From NCBI GenBank assembly GCA_963747835.1, contig CAVVGO010000006.1, positions 1,860,001 to 1,924,000 of the forward strand: DNA of 64,000 nucleotides, in the 5' to 3' direction. This document shows, piece after piece, positions 35,018 to 43,816 of this stretch. The DNA is from JAJPKK01 sp963747835. GTDB taxonomy: Bacteria > Pseudomonadota > Alphaproteobacteria > Rhizobiales > Xanthobacteraceae. The notes beneath the pieces are model-generated. The model ran no database searches, was not told where the DNA came from, and worked only from the letters and a program-made list of their open reading frames with translations. Made by a program: the position numbers and the translations under genes. How positions within the stretch are numbered: position 1 is the first letter of the stretch; every line of letters starts with the position of its first letter.

Positions 35018-36451
35018 TCAATCGGTCGCCGTGTCGGCGGCCACGAAGGCTATGCGCACCATGTTGGTGGCACCCGGGGTGCCGAGCGGAAGTCCGGCCA
35101 CCACGATGATGCGCTGGCCGGGCCTCGCGAACCCCTCCTTGAAGGCAATGCGGCAGGCCCGGTCGACCAAGTCGTCCTGGTCATGGGCATCGTCGTCGAT
35201 CACGCTGTGCACGCCCCACACCAGCGCGAGCCGGCGGCCCGACGCGATGTTCGGGGAGATCGACACGATCGGCGGCTGCGGCCGTTCGCGGGCAACCCGC
35301 AGCGCGGTTGCGCCGGATGCGGTCCAGCACACCACGGCGCTGAGGTCCAGGGTTTCGGCGATCTGGCGTGCCGCCGCCGCGATGGCATCGGCGCCGGTCG
35401 CCTCGGGATCGGCGCGCTGCGCATGGATGATGGTGCGGAAGTTCGAATCGCTTTCGACCTCGATGGCGATGCGATTCATAGTGGCCACCGCTTCGACCGG
35501 ATATTTCCCGGCGGCCGATTCCGCCGACAGCATCACGGCATCGGCGCCTTCGTAGATCGCGGTCGCCACGTCGGACACTTCGGCCCTGGTGGGAACCGGG
35601 CTCGAAATCATCGATTCCAGCATCTGGGTCGCCACCACGACCGGCTTGCCGGCGCGCCGCGCCAACCGGGTCATCCGCTTCTGCAGCACCGGGACCTTCT
35701 CGACCGGCATTTCGACGCCAAGATCGCCGCGCGCCACCATCAGGGCGTCGGCCGCTTCGAGGATATCGTCAAGGCGCTCCAGCGCCTGGGGCTTTTCCAT
35801 CTTGGCCATGATGGCGGCGCGTCCGCGGGCGATCTTCTTGGCCTCGGCGACGTCTTCGGGACGCTGCACGAAGGACAGCGCGATCCAGTCGACCGACGCA
35901 TCGAGCGCAGCCTCGAGATCGGAATGGTCCTTGCCGGTCAGCGCGGAAAATCCCAGCACCGTGTCCGGCACGCTGACGCCCTTGCGGGCCGAGAGCCTGC
36001 CGCCAACCTCGACCCGGGTGACGACGCGCTGCGGCGACGTCTCGACCGTCACGAGCCTGATCTTGCCGTCATCGAGCAGCAGCGCGTGGCCGGGCTTGAG
36101 GCCGGACAGGATTTCCGGATGGGGCAGATAGACGCGTGTCACGTCGCCGGGCGCAGGATCGGAGTCCAGGACAAATTCGGCCCCGGCGACGAGTTGAACG
36201 GCGTCATCCTTGAACGCCCCAACCCGCAGCTTGGGGCCTTGCAGGTCGACCAGAATGCCGATCGGCCGGCCGAACTCCTGTTCGATGTCGCGGATCGTGC
36301 GCACGAGTTCGCGCATCCGATCATGCGTGGTGTGGCTCATGTTGATGCGGAACACGTCGGCGCCGGCGCGGAACAGGGCCGCGATGACGGCGCGATCGGA
36401 TGACGCCGGGCCGAGTGTGGCGACGATCTTGGTGCGGCGCTGACGCCTCAT
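35018..36451 (-). CDS. pyk: Pyruvate kinase
   Basis: A 477-residue glycolytic enzyme converting PEP and ADP to pyruvate and ATP. Conserved pieces: R-T-K-I-V-A-T-L-G-P-A-S at the start, F-R-I-N-M-S-H, D-L-Q-G-P-K-L-R-V-G, M-A-K-M-E-K-P-Q-A with the catalytic Lys, D-A-L-M-V-A-R-G-D-L-G-V-E and A-T-Q-M-L-E-S-M, and M-L-S-A-E-S-A-A-G-K-Y-P. ATG 36451 overlaps the DUF1036 stop by 4 bp (ATGA). With the glycerate kinase upstream it links glycerate to 2-phosphoglycerate and pyruvate metabolism, an arrangement frequent in Rhizobiales. Confidence 0.96.
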   Translation of the reverse strand: MRRQRRTKIVATLGPASSDRAVIAALFRAGADVFRINMSHTTHDRMRELVRTIRDIEQEFGRPIGILVDLQGPKLRVGAFKDDAVQLVAGAEFVLDSDPAPGDVTRVYLPHPEILSGLKPGHALLLDDGKIRLVTVETSPQRVVTRVEVGGRLSARKGVSVPDTVLGFSALTGKDHSDLEAALDASVDWIALSFVQRPEDVAEAKKIARGRAAIMAKMEKPQALERLDDILEAADALMVARGDLGVEMPVEKVPVLQKRMTRLARRAGKPVVVATQMLESMISSPVPTRAEVSDVATAIYEGADAVMLSAESAAGKYPVEAVATMNRIAIEVESDSNFRTIIHAQRADPEATGADAIAAAARQIAETLDLSAVVCWTASGATALRVARERPQPPIVSISPNIASGRRLALVWGVHSVIDDDAHDQDDLVDRACRIAFKEGFARPGQRIIVVAGLPLGTPGATNMVRIAFVAADTATD

Positions 36452-36981
36452 CGCGGGGCGTTCCCGGGCAGCGGCGGCGCCGTGGGCCGCGTACTCGGGG
36501 CCGGGCCGGCCGGTTGGCCGGGCGCAATCGGCCGCTGCGCCGTCTCGCCGGTCTCGGTGAGCTGCACCGTCCAGGTCTGCTGTTCGCCGGTATCGACCTC
36601 GAAGAAGCCGGTGCGGTCGAATCCGCGGGCAAGGCAATCGCCGGTACCCCGGATGGTGAACTCCTTGTCGCGCGTGCACATGAAGGCGGGCCCCGACCAT
36701 TCGCCGCCGCGATCATAGTCGATCGCGTAAATGTAGTAGAACCGCGCCGCCAGTGACCCTCGCAACAGCGTCTCGCAATTGCCGGTGGGCAGGTTCCACC
36801 AGCCCTCGGTGGCCCAGCCCTCAGGGTCCTTGTAGCCAAGCGCGATCCCGACGCGGCTTTTGGTGAGATTGCAGATGCGAAAGTCGGCCACGGCCGGCGC
36901 CGCCGCCAAAGCCGTCACCAAGCCCGTCACCAGAGCCGTCATGAGTGCCGCCGCTGCGGTGGTGCTGGCGTGAAGCGCCAT
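36448..36981 (-). CDS. DUF1036 exported protein
   Basis: A 177-residue protein with a long signal peptide (L-M-T-A-L-V-T-G-L-V-T-A-L-A-A-A-P-A-V-A). The mature domain follows the DUF1036 pattern: F-R-I-C-N-L-T-K-S-R-V-G-I-A-L-G-Y, E-G-W-A-T-E-G-W-W-N-L-P, C-E-T-L-L-R-G, Y-Y-I-Y-A-I-D-Y and F-C/M-C-T-R-D-K-E-F-T-I-R-G, with four cysteines. The C-terminus is Pro-rich. It is found between glycerate kinase and pyk genes in many Rhizobiales; its function is not known. The start could also be the ATG at 36942. Confidence 0.87.
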   Translation of the reverse strand: MALHASTTAAAALMTALVTGLVTALAAAPAVADFRICNLTKSRVGIALGYKDPEGWATEGWWNLPTGNCETLLRGSLAARFYYIYAIDYDRGGEWSGPAFMCTRDKEFTIRGTGDCLARGFDRTGFFEVDTGEQQTWTVQLTETGETAQRPIAPGQPAGPAPSTRPTAPPLPGNAPR

Positions 36982-37085
36982 TGCGTCGAGTTGTGCGCGA
37001 TCGTGCCGAGCTGGGAAGCGGCCGCAGCAGACCGGTTCGCAATCGTGATGGTGTGCCTCATCGAAGCTTCGCGGTATCGGCGGTG

Positions 37086-38388
37086 TCAGGGCATGTCAAT
37101 GAGTATGGCACGGAAATCATTGACATTGGTGTAGGTCGGACCGGGTTGCAGGAGATCGCCGAGGGCTTCGAAGAAGGCGGTGGAATTGTTTTCCGCAAGA
37201 AACGCGGCGGGATCGAGGCCGAGCGCGCGCGCACGCGCAAGCGTGGTGGCATCGATGAAGGCACCGGCCGGGTCATCGGGGCTGCCGGCGCCGCCATCGG
37301 TGCCGTCGGTGTCGCCCGCGACCGCCGCGATGCCGGGCGCGCCTTCGAGTGCCATAGCGAGTGCGAGGGCGTATTCCTGGTTGGGGCCGCCGCGGCCCTC
37401 CCCCACGAGCGTCACGGTCAGTTCCCCGCCTGACAGCATGACGGCGCGGCGTCCCTCCGCTTGCAATTCGCGGGCGAGGCGGGCGTGGGCCTGTGCCACG
37501 GCGCGCGCCTCGCCCTCGATCTGGTCGCCCAGGAAAACGCATTCATAGCCGGCGGCGCGAACCGCCGCCGCGGCGGCGCGAAACGAATTGGCCGGGCGGC
37601 CAACGAGGCGGAAGACGGTGCCTTCGAAGATCGGGTCGCCCGGCTTGGGAGATTCGTTCGCCGGATTTGACAGCGCTTCCCGAACCGGCACCGGGACGTC
37701 GAGCCCGAACCGGGCCACCACGGCGCGGGCATCGGCGAGCGTGGTCGGATCCGGCACGGTCGGTCCCGATCCGATCACCGCAGGATCGTCGCCGGGTACG
37801 TCGGAGATCGCCAGCGTCACGACCCGGGCCGGGTGGGCACACCGCGCCAGCCGTCCACCTTTGATGCGCGAGAGGTGCTTGCGCACCGCGTTGATCTCGC
37901 CGATCGCAGCGCCTGATTTGAGGAGCGCGCGGTTGACGGCCTGTTTTTCCGCGAGCGTCAGACCCGCCGCCGGCGCGATCCAGTTGGCCGAAGCTCCGCC
38001 CGACAGCAGAACCAAGACGAGGTCGTCGGCCCTGGCGTCTGCCGCAAGCGCGAGGGTTGCTTCCGCCGCTGCGAGGCTGTCGGCATCAGGCACCGGATGG
38101 CCGGCTTCCCGCAGTTTTACGATCCGGGTCGGGCGGCCATAGCCGCGGCGCGTCACCGCCAGTCCGGTAAGGCGTTGCGGCGACATTTTCGGCGTCGTCG
38201 AGATAATGCCCCTCGGCGGTCTCGGTCATGGAACCCGCCGCTTTTCCGGCCGCGAACAGGATCAGGCGGCCGGCGGGCGGCGGAGGTGGAAGATGCGGGA
38301 CGAGACAATTCGCCGGATGAGCCGCCGCCACAGCCACGCGAAACAGCTCATTGAGGAAATCGCGCCCGGCGCTCAGCGAACGGTTCAT
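37086..38388 (-). pseudogene. Glycerate 2-kinase (GckA/TtuD, MOFRL family), frameshifted
   Basis: Two frames together make a full-length glycerate kinase. The N-terminal part (38388 to about 38170) reads L-F-R-V-A-V-A-A-A-H-P-A and L-I-L-F-A-A-G-K-A-A-G-S-M; from about 38186 another frame continues with L-T-G-L-A-V-T-R-R-G-Y-G, E-A-G-H-P-V-P-D, L-L-S-G-G-A-S-A-N-W and the MOFRL end G-G-P-N-Q-E-Y-A-L-A-L and A-G-D-T-D-G-T-D-G-G. The combined length of ~433 residues fits the family. The enzyme makes 2-phosphoglycerate from glycerate in serine-cycle or hydroxypyruvate metabolism. As sequenced the gene is broken in its N-terminal domain. Confidence 0.85.
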
Positions 38389-38477
38389 TTATGGCGCTTG
38401 CATCCGGCAGGTTCCGCGGCCCGACATCGACCGGCCGGCAGCCCTCAGTATCCCGACGGATAGCGGAAGATGGCAAG

Positions 38478-38529
38478 GGGAATCGAGGCCGGGAAATCGA
38501 GGTCGGGAATTGCGGCGGGGAATCGCGGC
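38478..38529. repeat. Imperfect short tandem repeat, four ~13-bp units
   Basis: GGGAATCGAGGCC, GGGAAATCGAGGTC, GGGAATTGCGGC, GGGGAATCGCGGC follow one another in the gap between glycerate kinase and the DUF1244 gene. Non-coding by position. Confidence 0.55.
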
Positions 38530-38608
38530 GGTGACCGAGAGAGGATCGTCAGGGGGTCGACAGCGCCCCGATCGACCTTATGTTCACACCATTGGAGGAC
38601 CGATCCTG

Positions 38609-38911
38609 ATGAGCATCGAGGACAAGACCCGAACCGAACTCGAGGCCGCCGTGTTCCGGCGTCTGGTCGAGCACCTTCGCGAGCGCACCGACGTACAGAA
38701 CATCGACCTGATGAACCTCGCCGGCTTCTGCCGCAACTGCCTGTCCAACTGGATGAAGGAGGCGGCCGACGCCAAGGGGCTTGAAATGACCAAGGATATG
38801 AGCCGCGAGGCAGTCTATGGCATGCCATATGACGAGTGGCGGGCGAAATTTCAGCGCGAAGCGAGCGCCGATCAGAAGGCCGCTTTCGACAAGGCCGCCC
38901 CAAAGCACTGA
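38609..38911 (+). CDS. DUF1244 family protein
   Basis: A 100-residue protein of the DUF1244 family, conserved in alpha- and gammaproteobacteria. Diagnostic residues: F-R-R-L-V-E-H-L-R-x-R-x-D-V-Q-N-I-D-L-M-N-L-A-G-F-C-R-N-C-L-S-x-W and Y-G-M-P-Y-x-x-W. The C-R-N-C pair may bind metal. Role unknown. GGAGG lies 10 bp before the ATG. It precedes gapR by 139 bp on the same strand. Confidence 0.92.
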   Translation: MSIEDKTRTELEAAVFRRLVEHLRERTDVQNIDLMNLAGFCRNCLSNWMKEAADAKGLEMTKDMSREAVYGMPYDEWRAKFQREASADQKAAFDKAAPKH

Positions 38912-39050
38912 CGCGGGTTCCCCCGAAGGACGTGGCGCCAAGCTGCTGTGGATGACGGGTATGGTTGGTCGCATCTGCCTTGCGTAACCGCGGCGGCTTG
39001 CGCAACGTCCTGCGCGCCGCAGTCCGCTGCGTTCATGCGAGGAGTGTTTG

Positions 39051-39338
39051 ATGCCCGCCGCCACCGCCGCTTCAGCCGCTAAGGAAACCAAGGACAGTCC
39101 GTCCACGCGCTTCGCATCAGATCAGCTCAAGGCCATCATCGAGCGCATCGAGCGGCTTGAAGAAGAAAAGAAGGCGATCGCCGACGATATTCGCGACGTC
39201 TTTGCCGAAGCCAAGGGCAACGGCTTCGACGTCAAAGCGCTGCGCGCCGTGTTGCGCCTGCGCAAGCAGGACAAAGACGAGCGCGCCGAACAGGAAGCGA
39301 TCCTGGAAACCTACCTGCACGCCCTCGGCATGATCTGA
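39051..39338 (+). CDS. gapR: Nucleoid-associated protein GapR (DUF2312)
   Basis: A 95-residue protein of the DUF2312 family, described in Caulobacter as GapR, which binds overtwisted AT-rich DNA ahead of replication and transcription. After a short Ala/Thr-rich N-terminus the family core is intact: D-Q-L-K-A-I-I-E-R-I-E-R-L-E-E-E-K-K, I-A-D-D-I-R-D-V-F-A-E-A-K-G-N-G-F-D and K-A-L-R-x-V-L-R-L-R-K-Q-D. GAGGAG is 7 bp upstream of the ATG. Together with trcR at 5195-5884 it gives the window two alphaproteobacterial cell-cycle/nucleoid factors. Confidence 0.95.
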   Translation: MPAATAASAAKETKDSPSTRFASDQLKAIIERIERLEEEKKAIADDIRDVFAEAKGNGFDVKALRAVLRLRKQDKDERAEQEAILETYLHALGMI

Positions 39339-39450
39339 TATCGGCGGCTCACGGACCTGACCGCCCGCGCAGGCGGGCTACGAAGCTTGCCAAAACGGAC
39401 TGCGAGTGCGGAGCACCTGCGGGCTGTACCAACCCGCAATATTTCTGACT

Positions 39451-39539
39451 CGTCATGCCCGCGCTTGTCGCCGCATCCACGTCTGAAAGGCCGCGCCCAT
39501 TCAAAGACGTGGATGACCGGGACAAGCCCGGTCTTGACG
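39451..39539. repeat. Dispersed inverted repeat, GTCATGCCCG family
   Basis: CGTCATGCCCGCGCTTGTCG...CATCCACGTCT on the left pairs with AGACGTGGATGACCGGGACA...GCCCGGTCTTGACG on the right around a ~23-bp centre. Arms of ~33 bp match with a few mismatches. Elements of this type are widely scattered in Bradyrhizobium-like genomes. The remainder of the gap 39339-39605 has only a CGGGCTACG fragment of another repeat family. Confidence 0.78.
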
Positions 39540-39605
39540 ATGTTGGGTCACAGACGGTGCGGATTGGAATGCGCGAGGCCGGCGCGATCGTGCCGGATGC
39601 CTACA

Positions 39606-41417
39606 TCAGCGCAGCGACGCGGTCCGGCGCTGGAACGAGGTGGTGGCGAGAAAGACCACGGCCTCGCCGCTGAAACGGTTGGCGGCAATCCCCGGGTAGG
39701 GTTCTTCGCTGAACGACATCATGATGGATGAGGTCGGCTTGTTCATTAGGGCCCGCAATTCCGCGAGATCGGGCTCGCCATAGAGCGTCGACGTCATCGA
39801 ACTCGACAGGCTCGGGGCGAGGATCATGGCGCGCAGCCACGGATCGTCATAGCGCATGCCGGCATTCGCCACAGCGACGATCGGCTTGGCGCGCTGGATC
39901 GCCTCGGCACGCTGGACCGGATCGATGGCCGCGGAACGAACGACATTTTTCTTCGGGACCGTGGTGACGTTGGGGACAGGCGCAACGGCCACGGGCGCGA
40001 TGCCGGCAAGCGGGTTGAGGCTCGCGACCGTATCGCCGCGCAGCGTCGCGGTCTTGGGCGGCGCGGCGGCTGCGATCGGCTCGGGCCGTATCGCCGGGCC
40101 TGCGTCGCGTTCGCCACGCTGCGGCTGGGATGCGTAGGCGAGCACCATGTCGAGCGGAACATGATCATTGTCCGCCGTGCGCACCGGCCATGATACGGTC
40201 CCGGCGGTGGTGTCCGGATCGGCGCTCGGCGATGGCACCGCGCTCTTGATCGGGGCCGGCGGCCGCGGCGGCTCGGAGGCGCCGGCGAAAGTCCAGTCGT
40301 CACGGCTGGGCGCGGCGAATGAGAGCGTGCCGGATGGCGGCGCGCCGGACGGCGCAATATTGCCGCCGGCGACCGGCGCCGGCGCAACGATGGCGGCCTC
40401 GATCGCCGCCGGTGCGCGCGACGGGCGCGCGGCCGGAACCGGAATGGTCGGCACCGCGGCGCGAACCGGTTCAGTCTTGGGCTCCAGGTTCTTGGCGTCC
40501 AGGTAGGGCTTGGATTCCAGAGAAGCGAGCGCGTAGGTGTTGCCACGGCGCGGCGCCGGAACCGCCGCGGGAGCCGGGGCGGCTTCGGGCTCCTCCTCCT
40601 CGTCCCTGCTGAACAAGGATGCGAGCAAGCCCTTCTTGTGGACGATCGAGGTATCGACACCGGCCGCATGAGCGGAATCAAGCGACGCCTGGTTCGGGAC
40701 CGAGGAGCCGCGCTTCTCGATTTCGGCAAGCGCCTGCGCATAGCCCGCGAGCGGATGGCCGTCGGACGGGATGTGGACGGTACGGCCGTCCGGGAACACG
40801 TGGGCGAGCTGCTCGTGGGTCATGCGCGGCCAGTAGCGCACCGGCCCGACGTCGAGATGCACGAACGGCGATCCCGAGGTCGGGTAGTAGCCGACGCCGC
40901 CACGCTGCAGCCGCAACCCGATAATGCGCATTTGTTCCAGCGATGCTCCCGGGATGTAGAAATCCATCGCCTTGCCGAGCATGTGCTGGCTGAACTGCGC
41001 CACCCCGCTGCTGCGGTGGCGCAACATCGCGTTGGTCGACGGCGAACGATAGCCGCACACGACGTGGATCGGCTGGTCGCCCCCGATTTCGCGGGCGACC
41101 TCCCAGACCAGGTCATACAATTGCGGGGACATGTGGGTTGATTCTTCGCGACGCCAGTCGCGGACGAACCAGTCGAGCTTCTTCAGCGCTTCCTCGTCGT
41201 AACGACCGTCGCGCTTGTACGTGATGGTGATGTCTTCATCGGTGTGGATGTGATGCATCGTGATGGTTCGGGTATCGCCATTGGCGACCGCGGTCTGGAG
41301 ACCTCGGCTGCCGAACGCCACGAGGATCGCGGTCAGCACGGCACACCGGCCGGCACGCGACAATCGAGCTGCGGTCAATAGCTGGCGCGCAAAGCTGACT
41401 TGCACTGGCGATCCCAC
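39606..41417 (-). CDS. DUF882/peptidase M15_2 family murein endopeptidase-like protein
   Basis: A ~603-residue exported protein; a GTG at 41417 preceded by GGGGAC is the likely start. Signal region C-A-V-L-T-A-I-L-V-A-F-G-S. Residues ~50-225 are the M15_2 domain (DUF882): H-H-I-H-T-D-E-D, G-Y-R-S-P-S-T-N, S-Q-H-M-L-G-K-A-M-D-F with zinc ligands H and D, and F-V-H-L-D-V-G with the third His. MepK-type members cut peptidoglycan cross-links. The remaining ~370 residues are Ala/Pro-rich, low complexity and probably disordered. It lies beside an L,D-transpeptidase, consistent with cell-wall remodelling. Confidence 0.9.
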   Translation of the reverse strand: MGSPVQVSFARQLLTAARLSRAGRCAVLTAILVAFGSRGLQTAVANGDTRTITMHHIHTDEDITITYKRDGRYDEEALKKLDWFVRDWRREESTHMSPQLYDLVWEVAREIGGDQPIHVVCGYRSPSTNAMLRHRSSGVAQFSQHMLGKAMDFYIPGASLEQMRIIGLRLQRGGVGYYPTSGSPFVHLDVGPVRYWPRMTHEQLAHVFPDGRTVHIPSDGHPLAGYAQALAEIEKRGSSVPNQASLDSAHAAGVDTSIVHKKGLLASLFSRDEEEEPEAAPAPAAVPAPRRGNTYALASLESKPYLDAKNLEPKTEPVRAAVPTIPVPAARPSRAPAAIEAAIVAPAPVAGGNIAPSGAPPSGTLSFAAPSRDDWTFAGASEPPRPPAPIKSAVPSPSADPDTTAGTVSWPVRTADNDHVPLDMVLAYASQPQRGERDAGPAIRPEPIAAAAPPKTATLRGDTVASLNPLAGIAPVAVAPVPNVTTVPKKNVVRSAAIDPVQRAEAIQRAKPIVAVANAGMRYDDPWLRAMILAPSLSSSMTSTLYGEPDLAELRALMNKPTSSIMMSFSEEPYPGIAANRFSGEAVVFLATTSFQRRTASLR

Positions 41418-41584
41418 GTCCCCAACGTGTTCTCGGTCCCAACGGTCAACGACGTTGACCGACCCCGCCGCGATTCACACGCGACGGCCGAGAACAGTTA
41501 CAATTTTACTGGGATCGGTTAAGGCGAGATTACCAGCGCCACCCCGTCCCCCCAAGATCACAACCCCTACCGGCCGAGTATGGC

Positions 41585-41618
41585 AAAAAAAAGCCGGCCC
41601 GGGAAGCCTGGGCCGGCC
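41585..41618 (-). terminator. Intrinsic terminator downstream of the L,D-transpeptidase gene
   Basis: On the minus strand GCCGGCCC, a short loop and GGGCCGGC are followed by eight T. The hairpin lies ~75 bp after the L,D-transpeptidase stop at 41691 and before the start of the DUF882 gene, so the two are separate transcription units. Confidence 0.88.
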
Positions 41619-41690
41619 AAAAAACAAGCCAGTGGAAACCTTTACCGGAACCGCGCGAATTGCCTAACCAAACCGAGCGGAATCGCGCCG

Positions 41691-43637
41691 TCAGCGGAAG
41701 AAAAGCCCAAAGAAAGATGTCGGGGCCCGTTGCGCCGGCATCTGGGCGGCCTGACGCCTGGGCGCGTTGCTGGCCTCGCGACGCTCCACCGGCGCGTCCG
41801 CCATGCGCCGATCTTCGCCTTTCAGGGCCGCCAGCAGGCGGCTGTCGCGGCCATAGATGTCCTCGCGAATCGCCAAGTGCCCGGCATCGTCCACAAAGGC
41901 GGTCTGATAGGTCAGGTGGACCGGGATCGGCGTATTGAGCTGGATGTCGCGTTCGCCGCTGCCGTACATCCGGCGGATCTTGTCGGCCGTATAGCCGTCC
42001 TTCGGATTGGCGATGTTGAGCAGCACTTCGGCATATTTGTCGGGGAATTGGACCCGCATACAGCCATGGCTGAAGGCGCGCTTGTCCTTCGCGAACAGAT
42101 ATTTGTCCGGCGTATCGTGCTGGTAGACCAGGAATTTGTTGGGGAAATTAAAGCGGATCCGGCCCAACGCATTGCCGTCGCCGGGCGGCTGGTAGATGTG
42201 CACCGACCCGTCGCGATTGCGCTCGAGCTTCAGGCCCATGCGGTCAAGCACGGTCGGATCATTCGCAAGCGCCGGCAGATATTCGTTATTGATGATCGAG
42301 GGCGGCACGTTCCAGGTCGGGTTGACGGTGATGTATTTCATCGTCTCGCTGAGCAGCGGCGTTGCCTTCTCGCCGGGCTGGCCGGTAACGATCCGGGTGG
42401 TCCACACCATGGCGCCGTGATCCATCACCTTCAGGGTGTAGTCCGGGATGTTCACGATCACGTGGGCTTTGCCGAGGTCGCGTGGCACCCAACGCCACCG
42501 CTCCATGTTGGCGATGATGATATCGGCATCGCGATCCCGCCGAGGACCGTTGAGCGCCTCGACGGTCGCGTTGTTGAGGCTGCCGGACTCGGGCAAGTCG
42601 CGCTGGCGTTGGAATTTCTTCACCGCCTCGGCGAGCGGCTTGTCGTAGATGATATTGTCCTCGGCGGTCACGCCCAGCCGTTCACGCAATACCGGAACGC
42701 GAGGGTCCTGCATCCCGACCTTCAATCCCTGGCCAGCCGCGATCCGGACCCCGCCGCTTTCGCCGGTGCGGCCACGCGACTCGGCGAGTTTCACCTTGAG
42801 GGCTTTGTAGCCGGCGTGCGGCGGATTGAAGCCATCGAGCACCTCGGCCACGTTTTTGGTGTCGGCGAGGCCACCCAGTACCGCGGCAGGCTCGGGTGCT
42901 ACCAGATCGTAAACGATATCGGCGCTCACCCGCGAATAATGCACGCGGCCGATTTGGGCGTGTCGCGCATATGTCAGCACCGTCGCGGTGAACTTGAGCT
43001 CGGCTTCCGCCAAGGCACCGGGATCGGTGTTGGTGAAGCTCGGGATCGGATAATCGGCCGGATCGAGACCGTCCGCATCGACGCCGGCAAGAAACTTGGC
43101 GGCGTCCTTGGCGCGGGCGCTTTCAGCGCTATCGCTGGACCAGATCGGCGCGTAATTGCGTGCCGCATAGAAGGATTCGACGGCCGCTTTGTATTTGCGG
43201 TCAATCAGCCGGTCGGACTTGCCGCCAAACAGCTCGTGGATTTTGTCCGCGATCCCCTGGTCCACCGTCAACTCGACAACGGCCGGCGCCGCGGTGGCGG
43301 GCACGGCAGCCGTGGCCGGTGCAGCCTCCGGGGCCGCGGCAGGCGCCGCGGCGGTGGGCAACGCAGCCGGGGCCGCGGCAGGTGTGGCAGCGGCGGGCCT
43401 AGTTCCGGCGGGCGTCGCGGTGGCGGTCGGGATTGCGCCGGTCGGCGACTCGGCGGCGGCGGGCGGGCCGATATCGGCGGCGGTCGGCGGCGGGAGGTTG
43501 GCCGGCTCCGGCATCGGCACCTTGGCGGAAATCTCGGCGTCCTTGGGGGAAGCCGCATGGACCGGAAGGTTCGATCCGCCGACAACCAGTATAATGGCGG
43601 TCGTGGCAAGCCAGAGTTCGAGGCGAGATCTGCGCAT
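41691..43637 (-). CDS. L,D-transpeptidase, YcbB/LdtD-like
   Basis: A ~648-residue periplasmic enzyme forming 3-3 cross-links or anchoring proteins in peptidoglycan. Signal/anchor L-W-L-A-T-T-A-I-I-L-V-V-G-G; then a ~90-residue Ala/Pro/Thr linker; a scaffold domain (I-H-E-L-F-G-G-K, F-Y-A-A-R-N-Y-A-P-I-W); a peptidoglycan-binding repeat (V-P-V-L-R-E-R-L-G-V); and the YkuD catalytic domain with I-V-T-G-Q-P-G-E-K-A-T-P, H-D-T-P-D-K-Y-L-F and F-S-H-G-C-M-R-V, where Cys526 is the nucleophile. ATG 43637 (AGGACG upstream) is preferred over ATGs at 43652 and 43667. Confidence 0.92.
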   Translation of the reverse strand: MRRSRLELWLATTAIILVVGGSNLPVHAASPKDAEISAKVPMPEPANLPPPTAADIGPPAAAESPTGAIPTATATPAGTRPAAATPAAAPAALPTAAAPAAAPEAAPATAAVPATAAPAVVELTVDQGIADKIHELFGGKSDRLIDRKYKAAVESFYAARNYAPIWSSDSAESARAKDAAKFLAGVDADGLDPADYPIPSFTNTDPGALAEAELKFTATVLTYARHAQIGRVHYSRVSADIVYDLVAPEPAAVLGGLADTKNVAEVLDGFNPPHAGYKALKVKLAESRGRTGESGGVRIAAGQGLKVGMQDPRVPVLRERLGVTAEDNIIYDKPLAEAVKKFQRQRDLPESGSLNNATVEALNGPRRDRDADIIIANMERWRWVPRDLGKAHVIVNIPDYTLKVMDHGAMVWTTRIVTGQPGEKATPLLSETMKYITVNPTWNVPPSIINNEYLPALANDPTVLDRMGLKLERNRDGSVHIYQPPGDGNALGRIRFNFPNKFLVYQHDTPDKYLFAKDKRAFSHGCMRVQFPDKYAEVLLNIANPKDGYTADKIRRMYGSGERDIQLNTPIPVHLTYQTAFVDDAGHLAIREDIYGRDSRLLAALKGEDRRMADAPVERREASNAPRRQAAQMPAQRAPTSFFGLFFR

Positions 43638-43816
43638 TTCAAACGTCCTCATTCGCACAGGGTGCATTCAAACTCGGTCGCCGCAACACGCCCTGAGGGC
43701 ATCGCCGGCTCAGACAAGCCGGCGAGTATGCCGGAATGTATCCATCCATGACGATGCCCGCACGGGTTTTCTTGCCGGATCGACAAATTTTGTTGCGAGT
43801 GTCACCGCAACGCAAC

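Noticed and set aside
38351..38608. N-terminally extended DUF1244 open frame
   Set aside because: The extension covers a short tandem repeat and lacks a ribosome site, while GGAGG supports the start at 38609.
41580..43751. Long plus-strand open frame of over 700 codons
   Set aside because: It is antisense to the well-supported L,D-transpeptidase gene; the translation is Arg/Gly/His-rich without domains, a typical shadow in GC-rich DNA.
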